Below are positions 63,926-64,000 of a stretch of DNA of 64,000 bases, piece by piece. The notes below the pieces were generated by a model that was not told the DNA's origin, ran no database searches, and saw only the letters and a program-made list of their open reading frames with translations. This stretch comes from Sulfurimonas sp. HSL1-2. Its GTDB lineage: Bacteria > Campylobacterota > Campylobacteria > Campylobacterales > Sulfurimonadaceae. Numbering within the stretch: position 1 is the stretch's first letter; each line of letters starts with the position of its first letter. The stretch spans positions 2,457,191-2,521,190 of the forward strand of contig NZ_CP147914.1 of the NCBI RefSeq assembly GCF_039645565.1, read 5' to 3'. The position numbers and the translations under genes were made by a program.

Positions 63926-64000
63926 GTATTTTCCCCCCTGTGAAAAAAGTTATTCACCTGTGAAAGTTTTTCTAAAAGCCCCGTGTTTACGTCACTTGAA
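63926..64000. other. Region upstream of ruvC with DnaA-box-like cluster
   Basis: Three DnaA-box-like sequences lie within 29 bp: TTTTTCACA (minus, 63939-63947), TTATTCACC (plus, 63950-63958) and ACTTTCACA (minus, 63959-63967). The window ends 33 bp later, so the rest of any array cannot be seen. Confidence 0.45.

Overview
The window reads as a chromosomal segment of a hydrogen- and sulfur-oxidising member of the Campylobacterota (Sulfurimonas/Sulfurovum-like). The case rests on a Helicobacter/Wolinella-type HydABC uptake hydrogenase, a second cytoplasmic group 2-type hydrogenase, a sulfide:quinone oxidoreductase-like flavoprotein, RNase J with an RG-rich N-terminus, and an rrn operon in the order 16S - tRNA-Ile - tRNA-Ala - 23S. 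Protein-coding parts are clearly GC-rich and long antisense open frames are common; most are shadows. I see no prophage, CRISPR array or intact insertion sequence. Genus-level placement is inference.

Layout. 1-3200: start of an rRNA operon on the minus strand (16S, tRNA-Ile, tRNA-Ala, 5' part of 23S) with a consensus promoter and a 16S processing stem. 3.4-10.2 kb: BI-1 membrane protein, ThiE-associated protein, znuACB-bioC, secG, polysaccharide deacetylase, frr, pyrE. 10.2-10.8 kb: gene-free stretch with three related hairpin repeats and a bidirectional terminator. 10.8-13.7 kb: rnj and rsmA. 13.8-29.7 kb: hydrogenase and sulfide island (sqr-like gene, DUF695/RraB-like protein, hypAEDCB, a transposase-derived protein, two maturation-protease homologues, hypF, a HypF-like pseudoenzyme, hydCBA). 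29.8-38.8 kb: an assimilatory sulfate reduction and cysteine operon (DUF4395, cysK, DUF2061, cysH, cysD, cysN, sir, a cysteine-desulfurase-like gene, siroheme synthase). 39.1-41.9 kb: group 2-type hydrogenase subunits and a TetR regulator. 42-45.7 kb: hisF-DUF2164-phosphorylase-rlmN and small genes. 46-53.8 kb: OlsF-like acyltransferase, pseudouridine synthase, purB, nrdA, small genes. 53.4-58.5 kb: nrdB - nitrilase - pcm - methyltransferase/acyl-CoA-synthetase fusion - phosphatase operon. 58.6-64 kb: typA, then ruvC - small membrane protein - thyX-like - lipoprotein - dgt.

The most striking signal is regulatory. Four palindromes of the form TGAAT-N4-ATTCA (one with C for T at its second base) lie in the control regions of hydABC, of hypB and the divergent transposase-derived gene, of the sulfate/cysteine operon (exactly between a TTGACA and a TATAGT), and of the tetR-hydrogenase operon itself. 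This suggests that the TetR protein, encoded with a hydrogenase of the type used as H2 sensors, coordinates hydrogen oxidation, hydrogenase maturation and sulfur assimilation.

A second theme is decayed catalytic sites inside the maturation cluster: a HypF paralogue that keeps its zinc fingers but lacks the catalytic motifs, a HyaD-type protease homologue in which two of three nickel ligands have become Asn, and an IS1595-like transposase without its acidic catalytic residues, co-translated with the intact protease. Two perfect 16-bp parS sites near 47.7-48 kb, DnaA-box-like clusters and ruvC at the right edge suggest the window lies close to the chromosome origin.
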